Source: Desulfuromusa sp. (GTDB taxonomy: Bacteria > Desulfobacterota > Desulfuromonadia > Desulfuromonadales > Geopsychrobacteraceae). Taken from it: 12,583 bases of DNA. The position numbers and the translations under genes are program-made. Where the stretch lies: NCBI GenBank assembly GCA_021157505.1, contig JAGGWI010000015.1, positions 1 through 12,583 of the forward strand, read 5' to 3'. This document shows, in pieces, positions 1 through 5,734 of this stretch (within the stretch, counting starts at the first letter, position 1; the number at the start of each line of letters is the position of its first letter). A model generated the notes under the pieces. It had not been told where the DNA came from. It saw only the letters and a list, made by a program, of their open reading frames with translations, and ran no database searches.

Positions 1-6
1 GAGTTA

Positions 7-86
7 TTTTGTTTGTTGCCAAGGCATGCCGATGCAGCCCTAGCTTGCGCTAAAGCAAAGAGGCATAACGCAGGCAGCAAGCAAAA
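7..86. repeat. Imperfect 80-bp palindrome with 14-bp outer arms
   Basis: The arms TTTTGTTTGTTGCC (7-20) and GGCAGCAAGCAAAA (73-86) pair along all 14 positions when two G-U pairs are allowed. Inside them ATGCC (26-30) can pair with GGCAT (62-66), and GCTT (43-46) with AAGC (53-56), giving a long branched hairpin in RNA or a cruciform in DNA. No T-tract follows either arm, so it is not a simple terminator. Plus-strand frame 1 is open from position 1 to a TAA at 97-99, and the minus strand is open across much of the palindrome too, as expected for such a structure; I do not call a gene here. A dispersed palindromic element or a structured 3' end of an upstream transcript are both possible. Confidence 0.55.
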
Positions 87-290
87 GAGCCAGAATTAAA
101 GGATAGGATTAACCAAACGGGACACTATGGCAGGGTAAGTGATTTAAGTGGTATAGGGCAAATGAAAATTTGACTGTGGACATTGCAAAAAAAATCGCCC
201 CGAGTCTCGGAGGGGGGTGAGATTCGGGGCAAATTGCAAAAAAGGTATGATAATCGTTATTGGTAATTTGTCCAGTATTTTAATAAAAAA
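87..290. other. Non-coding left edge around the terminator
   Basis: Apart from the terminator hairpin, this stretch is AT-rich and shows no convincing reading frame with a Shine-Dalgarno, no tRNA-like fold and no clear promoter. With the palindrome to its left, it makes up the roughly 290-bp gene-free left end of the window. Confidence 0.5.
188..230 (-). terminator. Rho-independent terminator of the nrdJ operon
   Basis: Read on the minus strand, GCCCCGAATCTC (230-219) and GAGACTCGGGGC (208-197) form a 12-bp GC-rich stem with one wobble pair and a 10-nt loop. It is followed by GA and then eight T residues (194-187). It lies about 60 bp past the stop of the small cysteine-cluster gene, so it should end the nrdJ transcript. 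On the plus strand no U-tract follows. The direct repeat ATTGCAAAAAA (182-192 and 233-243) flanks the hairpin on both sides. Confidence 0.85.
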
Positions 291-548
291 CTATGTCATT
301 TTCTCTAACTTGCGATATGCACAGTTGGCTGGCAACCAGTTAAGATTGGATATATTCTCCGGTGTGAGTTTAATACAGTCTTCTTCGGCTTGCAGTCGCT
401 GTGGGTAGATACGGCACGATCGGTCATGGACATCGAGAAAGCGGCAGGGGATCGCGGTGGTATGGACGATCCCCTGGCCATCAATTTTTTTCTCAAAGCA
501 GCAAGCACCACAACCAAGGCAGATTGCTTCCCACTCTTCCCCGGTCAT
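291..548 (-). CDS. Short YcgN/YkgJ-type cysteine-cluster protein
   Basis: This is an 85-residue protein with eight cysteines at 10, 13, 16, 17, 35, 45, 58 and 76. The pattern CLGCGACC, then PCRFLD, CRIYPQR, DCIKLTPEN, NWLP and CAYR follows the conserved core of the UPF0153/UPF0260 (YcgN, YkgJ) family. Members are thought to bind zinc or an iron-sulfur cluster; the biochemical role is unknown. E. coli YcgN is about 150 residues and continues well past the CAYR motif. This protein stops almost at once after it, so only the cysteine core is kept. The sequence beyond the stop shows no frameshifted remnant, so this looks like a natural short form rather than a broken gene. The ATG lies 4 bp after the nrdJ stop with no strong Shine-Dalgarno, which suggests translational coupling. 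Family assignment is firm; function is open. Confidence 0.85.
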   Translation of the reverse strand: MTGEEWEAICLGCGACCFEKKIDGQGIVHTTAIPCRFLDVHDRSCRIYPQRLQAEEDCIKLTPENISNLNWLPANCAYRKLEKMT

Positions 549-552
549 CTAT

Positions 553-2781
553 CTATGCGCACTCTGAATAGCCACAGGCATGACAAACACAGCAACCACC
601 CTCATGCTCCACCGGACCACCGCAATCGGGGCAGGCACCGCCATTGTTGGTGAATTGGGTCGGGCTGTCTTCATCGTTAAGCATATGCAGCTCGATCGCT
701 TTGGCTACAGCATCAGCACAGGATGTTATTTTGTTTGCACCAAAACCAGCTGGTTTATGACAGGTGATACCGATAAGTTGTTTTACCGTCTGTCTGGCCT
801 GGCCACCGCTACGCCAGGCTAAGGAGACCAGACGACCGATCGCTTCACATTGCGACGCGGCGCAGCCACCAGCTTTTCCCATGGTGGTGAAAAGTTCAAA
901 AAGGCCGTTTTCATCTTCATTGATGGTGATATAGAGAGGACCACAACCGGTTTCCATCTGGTAGGTTGAACCGGTCAATGCGCGTGGACGTTCCCGTTTG
1001 CGGGTCGGTTTTTTACTTTCCATTGGCACATTAGTATCGGTTTTTCTCTCGTCATCTGCTTTACCGCCCACAGAAAGAACCTGCTGGTCACGTGACCCAT
1101 CACGGTAGATGGTAACACCCTTGCACCCCTCTTTGTAGGCCAGTCGGTAGACGGTAGCAACATCCTCACGGGTTGCATCGCTGCAGAAATTAACCGTTTT
1201 TGAAACTGCATTATCAGTATGCTTCTGAAACGCGGCCTGCATCAGAACATGATCTTTCGGGGTGATATCGTGTGAGGTGACAAAAATTCTGCGAATATCT
1301 GCCGGTACCGCATCAATATTCTGGATGGTTCCTTTTTCAGCAATTTCCTGCATCAACTCTTCAGTGTAAAAACCACGTTGTTTGGCAATGTTTTCAAACA
1401 ACGGATGGACTTCAATCAGTTTATTGTTATCGAGAACCTGGCGGATATACGAAACTGCGAACAGGGGTTCGACTCCACTGGAACAGTTGGCGATAATTGA
1501 AATCGTTCCCGTTGGAGCAATCGTTGTGCAGGTGGAATTACGGATCGGGCTACCCCCCGGTTTGTCGAAGATGCTCCCCTTGAAGTTGGGGAAAGCACCA
1601 CGTTCTTTAGCTAACAGGATCGATTCTTTATGTGATTTCTCATTGACGAAGCGCATCACTTTTTCCCCCAAGTCAATGGCGTCCTGACTATTATAGGGGA
1701 TATTCAACATGATGAGCATATCCGCCCAGCCCATGACCCCAAGACCAATTTTACGATTGGATTTGGTCATTTCATCAATTTCGGGCAGTGGGTATTGATT
1801 TGCTTCGATAACATTATCGAGAAACCGGGTAGAGAGTTTCACCGTCTTCTCCAATTTGTCCCAGATGATTTCCCCATCGTCCACCATATTGGCAAGATTG
1901 AGTGAGCCAAGGTTGCATGATTCATAGGGGAGTAATGGTTGTTCGCCACAGGGGTTGGTACTTTCGTACTCACCAATGTGGGGGGTTGGATTGTCGCGGT
2001 TAAGACGATCCAGGAAGACGATTCCCGGCTCACCGTTAGCCCATGCCATGTCGATAATCTTGGTAAAAACTTTGGCAGCATTGAGCTGTTTTACAACCTG
2101 ACCATCCCGGGGGTTGACAATGTCGTAATCATGCCCCTTTTCAACGGCATCCATGAAGGCTTCAGTGACACCGACGGAGATATTGAAGTTAGTCAAAATT
2201 GTCAAATCCCGTTTGGCCATAATGAAATCCATAATATCGGGATGGTCGACGCGCAGAATTCCCATATTGGCACCACGGCGGGTGCCGCCCTGTTTGATGG
2301 TTTCAGTTGCCGCATCAAAAACCCGCATGAAGGAGATCGGACCTGAAGAAACGCCACTGGTAGAACAAACTTCATCGTTGGCGGGACGGATGCTGGAGAA
2401 AGAGAACCCGGTGCCGCCACCACTCTTGTGGATCAATGCGGTATTCTTGATTGCCTCAAAAATACTCTCCATCGAGTCACCAACAGGAAGGACAAAACAG
2501 GCTGAAAGCTGACCCAGTTCACGTCCCGCATTCATCAGAGTTGGTGAGTTGGGTAAAAAATCGAGACCGGTCATCATCTGATAATATTGTTGCTCGAAAT
2601 TGCCCCTTTTTTTGTCAGCAGTTGGTTCACTAGAATCGATAGTCTGGGCAACCCGGCGAAACATTTCTTCGGGTGTTTCGAGGGTATTTCCATCACTATC
2701 ACGCTTCAAATAGCGCTTTGCCAGTACGGTCATTGCATTTTTTGATAATTTTAATGATTTAACTGCTTTTGCCTTGGACAT
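553..2781 (-). CDS. nrdJ: Adenosylcobalamin-dependent (class II) ribonucleotide reductase
   Basis: This 742-residue enzyme reduces ribonucleotides to deoxyribonucleotides in the cytoplasm, using adenosylcobalamin to make the thiyl radical, so it needs neither oxygen nor a separate radical subunit. The catalytic set is complete: redox Cys95 (SACF), then Asn276, Cys278 and Glu280 in NPCGE, and Cys289. The 2-2-9 spacing of these four matches class II enzymes such as that of Thermotoga. The barrel spans about 71-560 (SPTLMNAG, SGGGTGFSFS, QGGTRRGANMG). A TSCPD domain follows at about 600-700 (GSTYQMETGCGPLY to TSCADAV). A cysteine-rich tail follows (CPDC at 717-720, CCVCHAC at 730-736, Cys741), probably a zinc site plus the cysteine pair that re-reduces the active site. 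The ATG at 2781 follows GAGAGGG at good spacing. No intein, frequent in this family, interrupts it. NrdR-type control is likely (see the promoter region). Confidence 0.97.
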   Translation of the reverse strand: MSKAKAVKSLKLSKNAMTVLAKRYLKRDSDGNTLETPEEMFRRVAQTIDSSEPTADKKRGNFEQQYYQMMTGLDFLPNSPTLMNAGRELGQLSACFVLPVGDSMESIFEAIKNTALIHKSGGGTGFSFSSIRPANDEVCSTSGVSSGPISFMRVFDAATETIKQGGTRRGANMGILRVDHPDIMDFIMAKRDLTILTNFNISVGVTEAFMDAVEKGHDYDIVNPRDGQVVKQLNAAKVFTKIIDMAWANGEPGIVFLDRLNRDNPTPHIGEYESTNPCGEQPLLPYESCNLGSLNLANMVDDGEIIWDKLEKTVKLSTRFLDNVIEANQYPLPEIDEMTKSNRKIGLGVMGWADMLIMLNIPYNSQDAIDLGEKVMRFVNEKSHKESILLAKERGAFPNFKGSIFDKPGGSPIRNSTCTTIAPTGTISIIANCSSGVEPLFAVSYIRQVLDNNKLIEVHPLFENIAKQRGFYTEELMQEIAEKGTIQNIDAVPADIRRIFVTSHDITPKDHVLMQAAFQKHTDNAVSKTVNFCSDATREDVATVYRLAYKEGCKGVTIYRDGSRDQQVLSVGGKADDERKTDTNVPMESKKPTRKRERPRALTGSTYQMETGCGPLYITINEDENGLFELFTTMGKAGGCAASQCEAIGRLVSLAWRSGGQARQTVKQLIGITCHKPAGFGANKITSCADAVAKAIELHMLNDEDSPTQFTNNGGACPDCGGPVEHEGGCCVCHACGYSECA

Positions 2782-2875
2782 TTGTGGACCCTCTCGTCAC
2801 CTATTCCTAACGACTTGATTTCATACAAAAAGATGAAAAATCAGTTCTAGAAATAGAAATTAATTTATTTTATTT

Positions 2876-2891
2876 ACGCTATATTGTGTGG
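2876..2891 (-). promoter_or_regulatory. Candidate NrdR box 1 (over the nrdJ start site)
   Basis: ACGCTATATTGTGTGG matches 11 of 16 positions of the NrdR-box palindrome ACACTATATATAGTGT. Its left half is nearly perfect and its right half is degenerate. It covers the expected nrdJ transcription start, just downstream of the -10. It lies 30 bp, close to three helical turns, from box 2, the kind of spacing typical of paired NrdR sites. NrdR is the ATP/dATP-sensing repressor of ribonucleotide reductase genes. Confidence 0.55.
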
Positions 2892-2897
2892 GTGGTG

Positions 2898-2928
2898 AAT
2901 ATAGACCACTACATCTAGTGCCTGTCAA
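2898..2928 (-). promoter_or_regulatory. Sigma-70 promoter of nrdJ
   Basis: On the minus strand a perfect TTGACA (2928-2923) is followed after 19 bp by TATATT (2903-2898), a 5-of-6 match to the -10. The spacer is longer than the ideal 17 bp, but the -35 is consensus and the intervening DNA holds the stronger NrdR-like box. The start would fall near 2891, giving an AT-rich 5' leader of about 110 nt. No cobalamin riboswitch elements are recognisable in that leader. Confidence 0.6.
2906..2921 (-). promoter_or_regulatory. Candidate NrdR box 2 (in the nrdJ promoter spacer)
   Basis: CCACTACATCTAGTGC matches 12 of 16 positions of the NrdR-box palindrome and is itself nearly symmetric (CACTA and TAGTG arms). 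It fits exactly between the -35 and -10 elements of the nrdJ promoter, where a bound repressor would block RNA polymerase. The nrdR gene is not in the window. Confidence 0.65.
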
Positions 2929-2929
2929 G

Positions 2930-2956
2930 TTGAAAAATATAATATAGTTATTTAAT
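2930..2956 (+). promoter_or_regulatory. Possible promoter of the cysteine desulfurase gene
   Basis: TTGAAA (2930-2935) and TTTAAT (2951-2956) each match 5 of 6 consensus bases, but their spacing is only 15 bp and the region is generally AT-rich. The site starts two bases beyond the nrdJ -35 on the opposite strand, so the two promoters would be back to back and NrdR binding might influence both. This is weak support. Confidence 0.3.
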
Positions 2957-3103
2957 AAAAAGTGCTGGGGGAAAAGTTCTACCGGGGTAAATCAGGGATT
3001 TTTCAGCTCCTTCAGGGCTTATTTTAATTTGTAGGAGTTCTGCTTGTCGTAAATCAAAATATTGAGTATTCTGCCACATCCTCAGATGAAGTTGGACGTT
3101 ATC
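2957..3103 (+). other. Leader region ahead of the cysteine desulfurase
   Basis: This completes the 322-bp divergent intergenic region. It contains a G-rich patch (about 2963-2987), and AGCTCCT (3005-3011) that could pair with AGGAGTT (3033-3039). The AGGAG is followed only by a two-codon frame (TTG TCG TAA), so it does not mark the gene start. No known riboswitch or T-box pattern was recognised. Confidence 0.4.
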
Positions 3104-4273
3104 ATGGCCATAAAAAAACCGATATATCTCGACAATGCTGCTACCAGCCATCCTAAACCGGAGTCTGTCTACTTGGCAGTAACGGCTGCTTTGCGCGGTG
3201 GAGGAAGTTCTGGACGGGGGAGTTATCCTCTGGCTATGAGTGCAAATCGTTTAATTTTTGAAACCCGTGAAGCGCTCGCTCAATTATTTAATGTGAGCAA
3301 CTCTGAACGCTTTATTTTTACCCCCAATGCGACCTTTGCAATCAATCAGGCGTTATTTGGTCTGTTGCGCCCCGGTGACCGGGTTGTGACGACAATGATT
3401 GAGCACAATGCAGTTAACCGTCCTTTGAGTGAGTTACAGACCCGCGGTGTCGAAGTTGTTAAAGTCAAGGTCGATGCAGAGACCGGGATTGTCAAAACTT
3501 CAGCGCTGCAAGAGGCTTGCTTGTGTAAACCGACCCGGTTGTTGGTGGTGAATCACTGTTCCAATGTGATCGGCACCATTCAGCCGATTGCTGGTTTGGG
3601 TGACTGGTGCAGGGAGCATAATATACTGTTTATGCTTGACGGTGCGCAAAGTGCGGGTCTGCTCCCAATCGATTTGCAGGCTTTAGCTGTAGATCTTTTT
3701 GCAGCGCCAGGACATAAGGGGTTACTGGGTCCGCAGGGAACCGGGTTTCTGTATATAAAGGATGGGTTAGAACTGATACCCCTCATTTACGGGGGCACTG
3801 GAACAAATTCAGGTTCAGATCTGCAACCTGCAAATATGCCGGAACGGTTAGAGTCTGGAACTCTTAATCTGCCGGGATTGGCGGGGTTGCACGCAGCCCT
3901 GCATTTTTTGCTGCAGACTGGTATTGAACAGATCCATAGTAGGGAAACGCAGTTAATAGAAAAGATTCTGACCGGAATGCAGAAGCTGGAAAGAGTCAAG
4001 ATTTATGGTTCTGATAATGTTATGCTGCGACTCGGATCGATTTCTTTTAATTTGGAGAACTATGATCCCGCTGAGGTTGCTTTTCTTCTTGATCAGGAGG
4101 AGCAGATTTCGGTGCGGGTTGGTTTACACTGTGCTCCTGATGCGCACCGGACTATTGAAACCTATCCAACCGGAACCGTACGTGTCAGCCCTGGATATTT
4201 TACCTCTGAAGTAGAGATTGACCATTTTCTACAAGCTATTCAAAAAATGAGTGATAAGAAACGGAAGAGTTGA
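3104..4273 (+). CDS. Cysteine desulfurase, NifS/SufS-like (class V aminotransferase family)
   Basis: This is a 389-residue PLP enzyme that should release sulfur from L-cysteine as a persulfide, with alanine as product, for iron-sulfur clusters, thio-modified tRNA or selenium handling. From the chosen start, YLDNAATSHPKP at 8-19 is the conserved N-terminus. His101 (EHNAVNRP) should stack on the cofactor, Asp179 (DGAQSAG) holds the pyridine nitrogen, and Lys205 (PGHKG) forms the Schiff base. Cys343 (GLHCAPDAH) is the persulfide-carrying cysteine, and RVSPGYF closes the family pattern. The layout fits the 'cysteine desulfurase family protein' subgroup rather than housekeeping IscS. The frame extends upstream to TTG 3062 and ATG 3086, but the conserved motif favours ATG 3104; its Shine-Dalgarno is weak (TTGGA). 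No scaffold (iscU, sufE) or selenium gene lies beside it, so the acceptor is unknown. phoH follows after 39 bp. Confidence 0.9.
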   Translation: MAIKKPIYLDNAATSHPKPESVYLAVTAALRGGGSSGRGSYPLAMSANRLIFETREALAQLFNVSNSERFIFTPNATFAINQALFGLLRPGDRVVTTMIEHNAVNRPLSELQTRGVEVVKVKVDAETGIVKTSALQEACLCKPTRLLVVNHCSNVIGTIQPIAGLGDWCREHNILFMLDGAQSAGLLPIDLQALAVDLFAAPGHKGLLGPQGTGFLYIKDGLELIPLIYGGTGTNSGSDLQPANMPERLESGTLNLPGLAGLHAALHFLLQTGIEQIHSRETQLIEKILTGMQKLERVKIYGSDNVMLRLGSISFNLENYDPAEVAFLLDQEEQISVRVGLHCAPDAHRTIETYPTGTVRVSPGYFTSEVEIDHFLQAIQKMSDKKRKS

Positions 4274-4312
4274 CCAGTCTATTTGTTTTAAAATAGAGAT
4301 AGGGGACATCAG

Positions 4313-5632
4313 TTGACGAAAAACTACATACTTGACACAAATGTGTTGTTACATGATCCGCAGGCAATATTTAAATTTTCCGATAATACGGTGATATTGC
4401 CGCTGACGGTGATTGAAGAGATTGATAACTTTAAGAAGGATCAGAACGAAACCGGCCGGAACGCCCGCCAGATTTCACGGATGATTGATGGGTTTCGTTT
4501 GCAAGCCAAGTTAACTGAAGGGGTTCCACTGGAAAATGGTGGCATTCTCAAGGTGGCAATCTATAAGCAGGAATTCCTGCAGAAATTACCGCCGGAATTG
4601 CGTAATGATCGTGGTGACAACCGAATTCTGGCAGTGGCTCAGGACCTGCAGGACAGTTTGCCGCCAGGGACCGTTTTTTTTGTCACCAAAGATATCAACC
4701 TGCGGATCAAGGCCGATACAATTGGTCTCTGTGCTGAAGATTTTGAGAGTGATAAGGTGCCGATTGAAGAACTCTATACCGGCACCGGTGAATTGCTTTT
4801 GCCCAAGGATCAGGTTGATCAGTTTTATGCTCAGGGTTCACTGGCAATAGAAGGTGATTATTTTGCCAATCAGGGCCTCACCTTGATTGATGAAACCAAT
4901 CCTTCCCATACGGCACTCGGGCGTTATGATGCGACCATGAAGGAGGTTGTCAGTTTAATTAAAATTCCAAAAGAGGGGGTCTGGGGGATTTACCCACGCA
5001 ATCGTGAACAGCAGTTTGCTTTTGATTTATTGTTGAATGATGCGGTTCAACTGGTTTCATTGGTCGGTAAGGCTGGAACCGGAAAAACACTTTTAGCTAT
5101 TGCTGCAGGTTTGGTAAAAACCGCCGATGAAAATGCTTATAATCGGTTACTTGTTTCCCGCCCGGTTTATCCCATGGGGCGTGATCTTGGTTTTCTGCCG
5201 GGAGATATTGAGGATAAATTAGCTCCCTGGATGCAACCGATTTTTGATAATGTTGAACTGTTATTATCTTCTTTTGATGAAGGTGGAAGCCGGAAACGTG
5301 GCTATCGGGAACTGATCGATCTCGGATTGATGGAGATTGAACCGCTGACCTATATTCGTGGCCGCTCAATACCAAAACAGTATCTGATTGTTGACGAAGC
5401 CCAAAATCTGACCCCACATGAAATTAAAACGATCATCACCCGGGCCGGAGAGGGGACCAAAATTGTTCTGACCGGCGACCCATATCAGATTGATAATCCC
5501 TATGTTGATTCTGCCAGTAATGGTTTATCCTTTTCAGTTGAGCGCTTGAAAGGTCAGGAGATAACCGCCCATATCACGCTGACAAAAGGGGAACGCTCTT
5601 TACTGGCGGAGCTGGCTGCTAATCTTCTTTAG
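4313..5632 (+). CDS. PIN domain-PhoH ATPase fusion (YlaK/PhoH2 type)
   Basis: This is a 439-residue cytoplasmic protein of two parts. Residues 1 to about 145 form a PIN ribonuclease domain with acidic residues at the expected places: Asp8 (LDTN), Glu36 (IEEID), Asp102 (RGDNRI) and Asp127 (TKDINL). Residues about 220-439 form the PhoH ATPase: Walker A GKAGTGKT at 252-259, Walker B YLIVDEAQ at 357-364 (Asp361, Glu362) and TGDPYQID at 387-394. PhoH2-type proteins of this build have been described as ATP-dependent RNA-unwinding and cleaving enzymes, in mycobacteria as part of a toxin-antitoxin pair; no antitoxin-like ORF precedes this gene. The start is TTG, supported by AGGGG at 4301-4305 with 7-nt spacing and by the PIN motif following directly. 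A small AT-rich hairpin (TCTATTT/AAATAGA, 4278-4297) lies just upstream of the Shine-Dalgarno. It probably shares a transcript with the cysteine desulfurase gene. Confidence 0.93.
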   Translation: MTKNYILDTNVLLHDPQAIFKFSDNTVILPLTVIEEIDNFKKDQNETGRNARQISRMIDGFRLQAKLTEGVPLENGGILKVAIYKQEFLQKLPPELRNDRGDNRILAVAQDLQDSLPPGTVFFVTKDINLRIKADTIGLCAEDFESDKVPIEELYTGTGELLLPKDQVDQFYAQGSLAIEGDYFANQGLTLIDETNPSHTALGRYDATMKEVVSLIKIPKEGVWGIYPRNREQQFAFDLLLNDAVQLVSLVGKAGTGKTLLAIAAGLVKTADENAYNRLLVSRPVYPMGRDLGFLPGDIEDKLAPWMQPIFDNVELLLSSFDEGGSRKRGYRELIDLGLMEIEPLTYIRGRSIPKQYLIVDEAQNLTPHEIKTIITRAGEGTKIVLTGDPYQIDNPYVDSASNGLSFSVERLKGQEITAHITLTKGERSLLAELAANLL

Positions 5633-5633
5633 T

Positions 5634-5734
5634 ACACAGGTATAAGGATAAAGGAGAAAGGTACAAGGGATAAAGCCTTGAACCTGAAACCTGAAACCTT
5701 GAACTTGAAACCTTGAACTTGAAACCTTGAACCT
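5634..5734 (+). repeat. Heptanucleotide repeat filling the phoH-tsaD gap
   Basis: The intergenic region reads in an uninterrupted 7-nt register. Block 1 (5634-5675) has units such as ACACAGG, TATAAGG, ATAAAGG, AGAAAGG and TACAAGG, with GG at 5639, 5646, 5653, 5660 and 5667. Block 2 (5676-5731) has eight units alternating between CCTTGAA, CCTGAAA and CTTGAAA. The reverse complement of CCTTGAA is TTCAAGG, close to TACAAGG, so the blocks are inverted copies of related units. In RNA, CAAGG (5664-5668) and CCTTG (5676-5680) pair around a 7-nt loop, and the in-phase GG and CC pairs of outer units could extend this into a long interrupted hairpin. The array runs to the tsaD ATG. Confidence 0.85.

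Noticed and set aside
7..86. Integron attC site or a C-terminal protein fragment
   Set aside because: The conserved attC core sites are not present, there is no integrase or cassette, and the frame 1 peptide has no recognisable domain.
231..293. Frameshifted C-terminal half of the YcgN-type protein
   Set aside because: The sequence after the stop is AT-rich and resembles no part of the longer family members; the terminator follows at once.
1939..2346. Plus-strand ORFs opposite nrdJ and minus-strand ORFs opposite the dehydrogenase
   Set aside because: They are antisense shadows of strongly conserved genes, lack ribosome binding sites and resemble no known family.
553..2781. Intein or frameshift in nrdJ
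   Set aside because: The reading frame is continuous, catalytic motifs have normal spacing and there is no splice-junction or homing-endonuclease block.
2782..2891. Cobalamin riboswitch ahead of the B12-dependent reductase
   Set aside because: The leader is only about 110 nt, very AT-rich, and shows no B12-box or the usual multi-stem layout. NrdR-type control explains the region better.
3062..3103. Upstream TTG or ATG start for the cysteine desulfurase
   Set aside because: It would add 14 or 6 residues before the conserved N-terminus, and neither position has a Shine-Dalgarno at a usable distance.
5634..5734. CRISPR-like array
   Set aside because: Units are 7 nt with no unique spacers; this is a simple tandem heptamer array.
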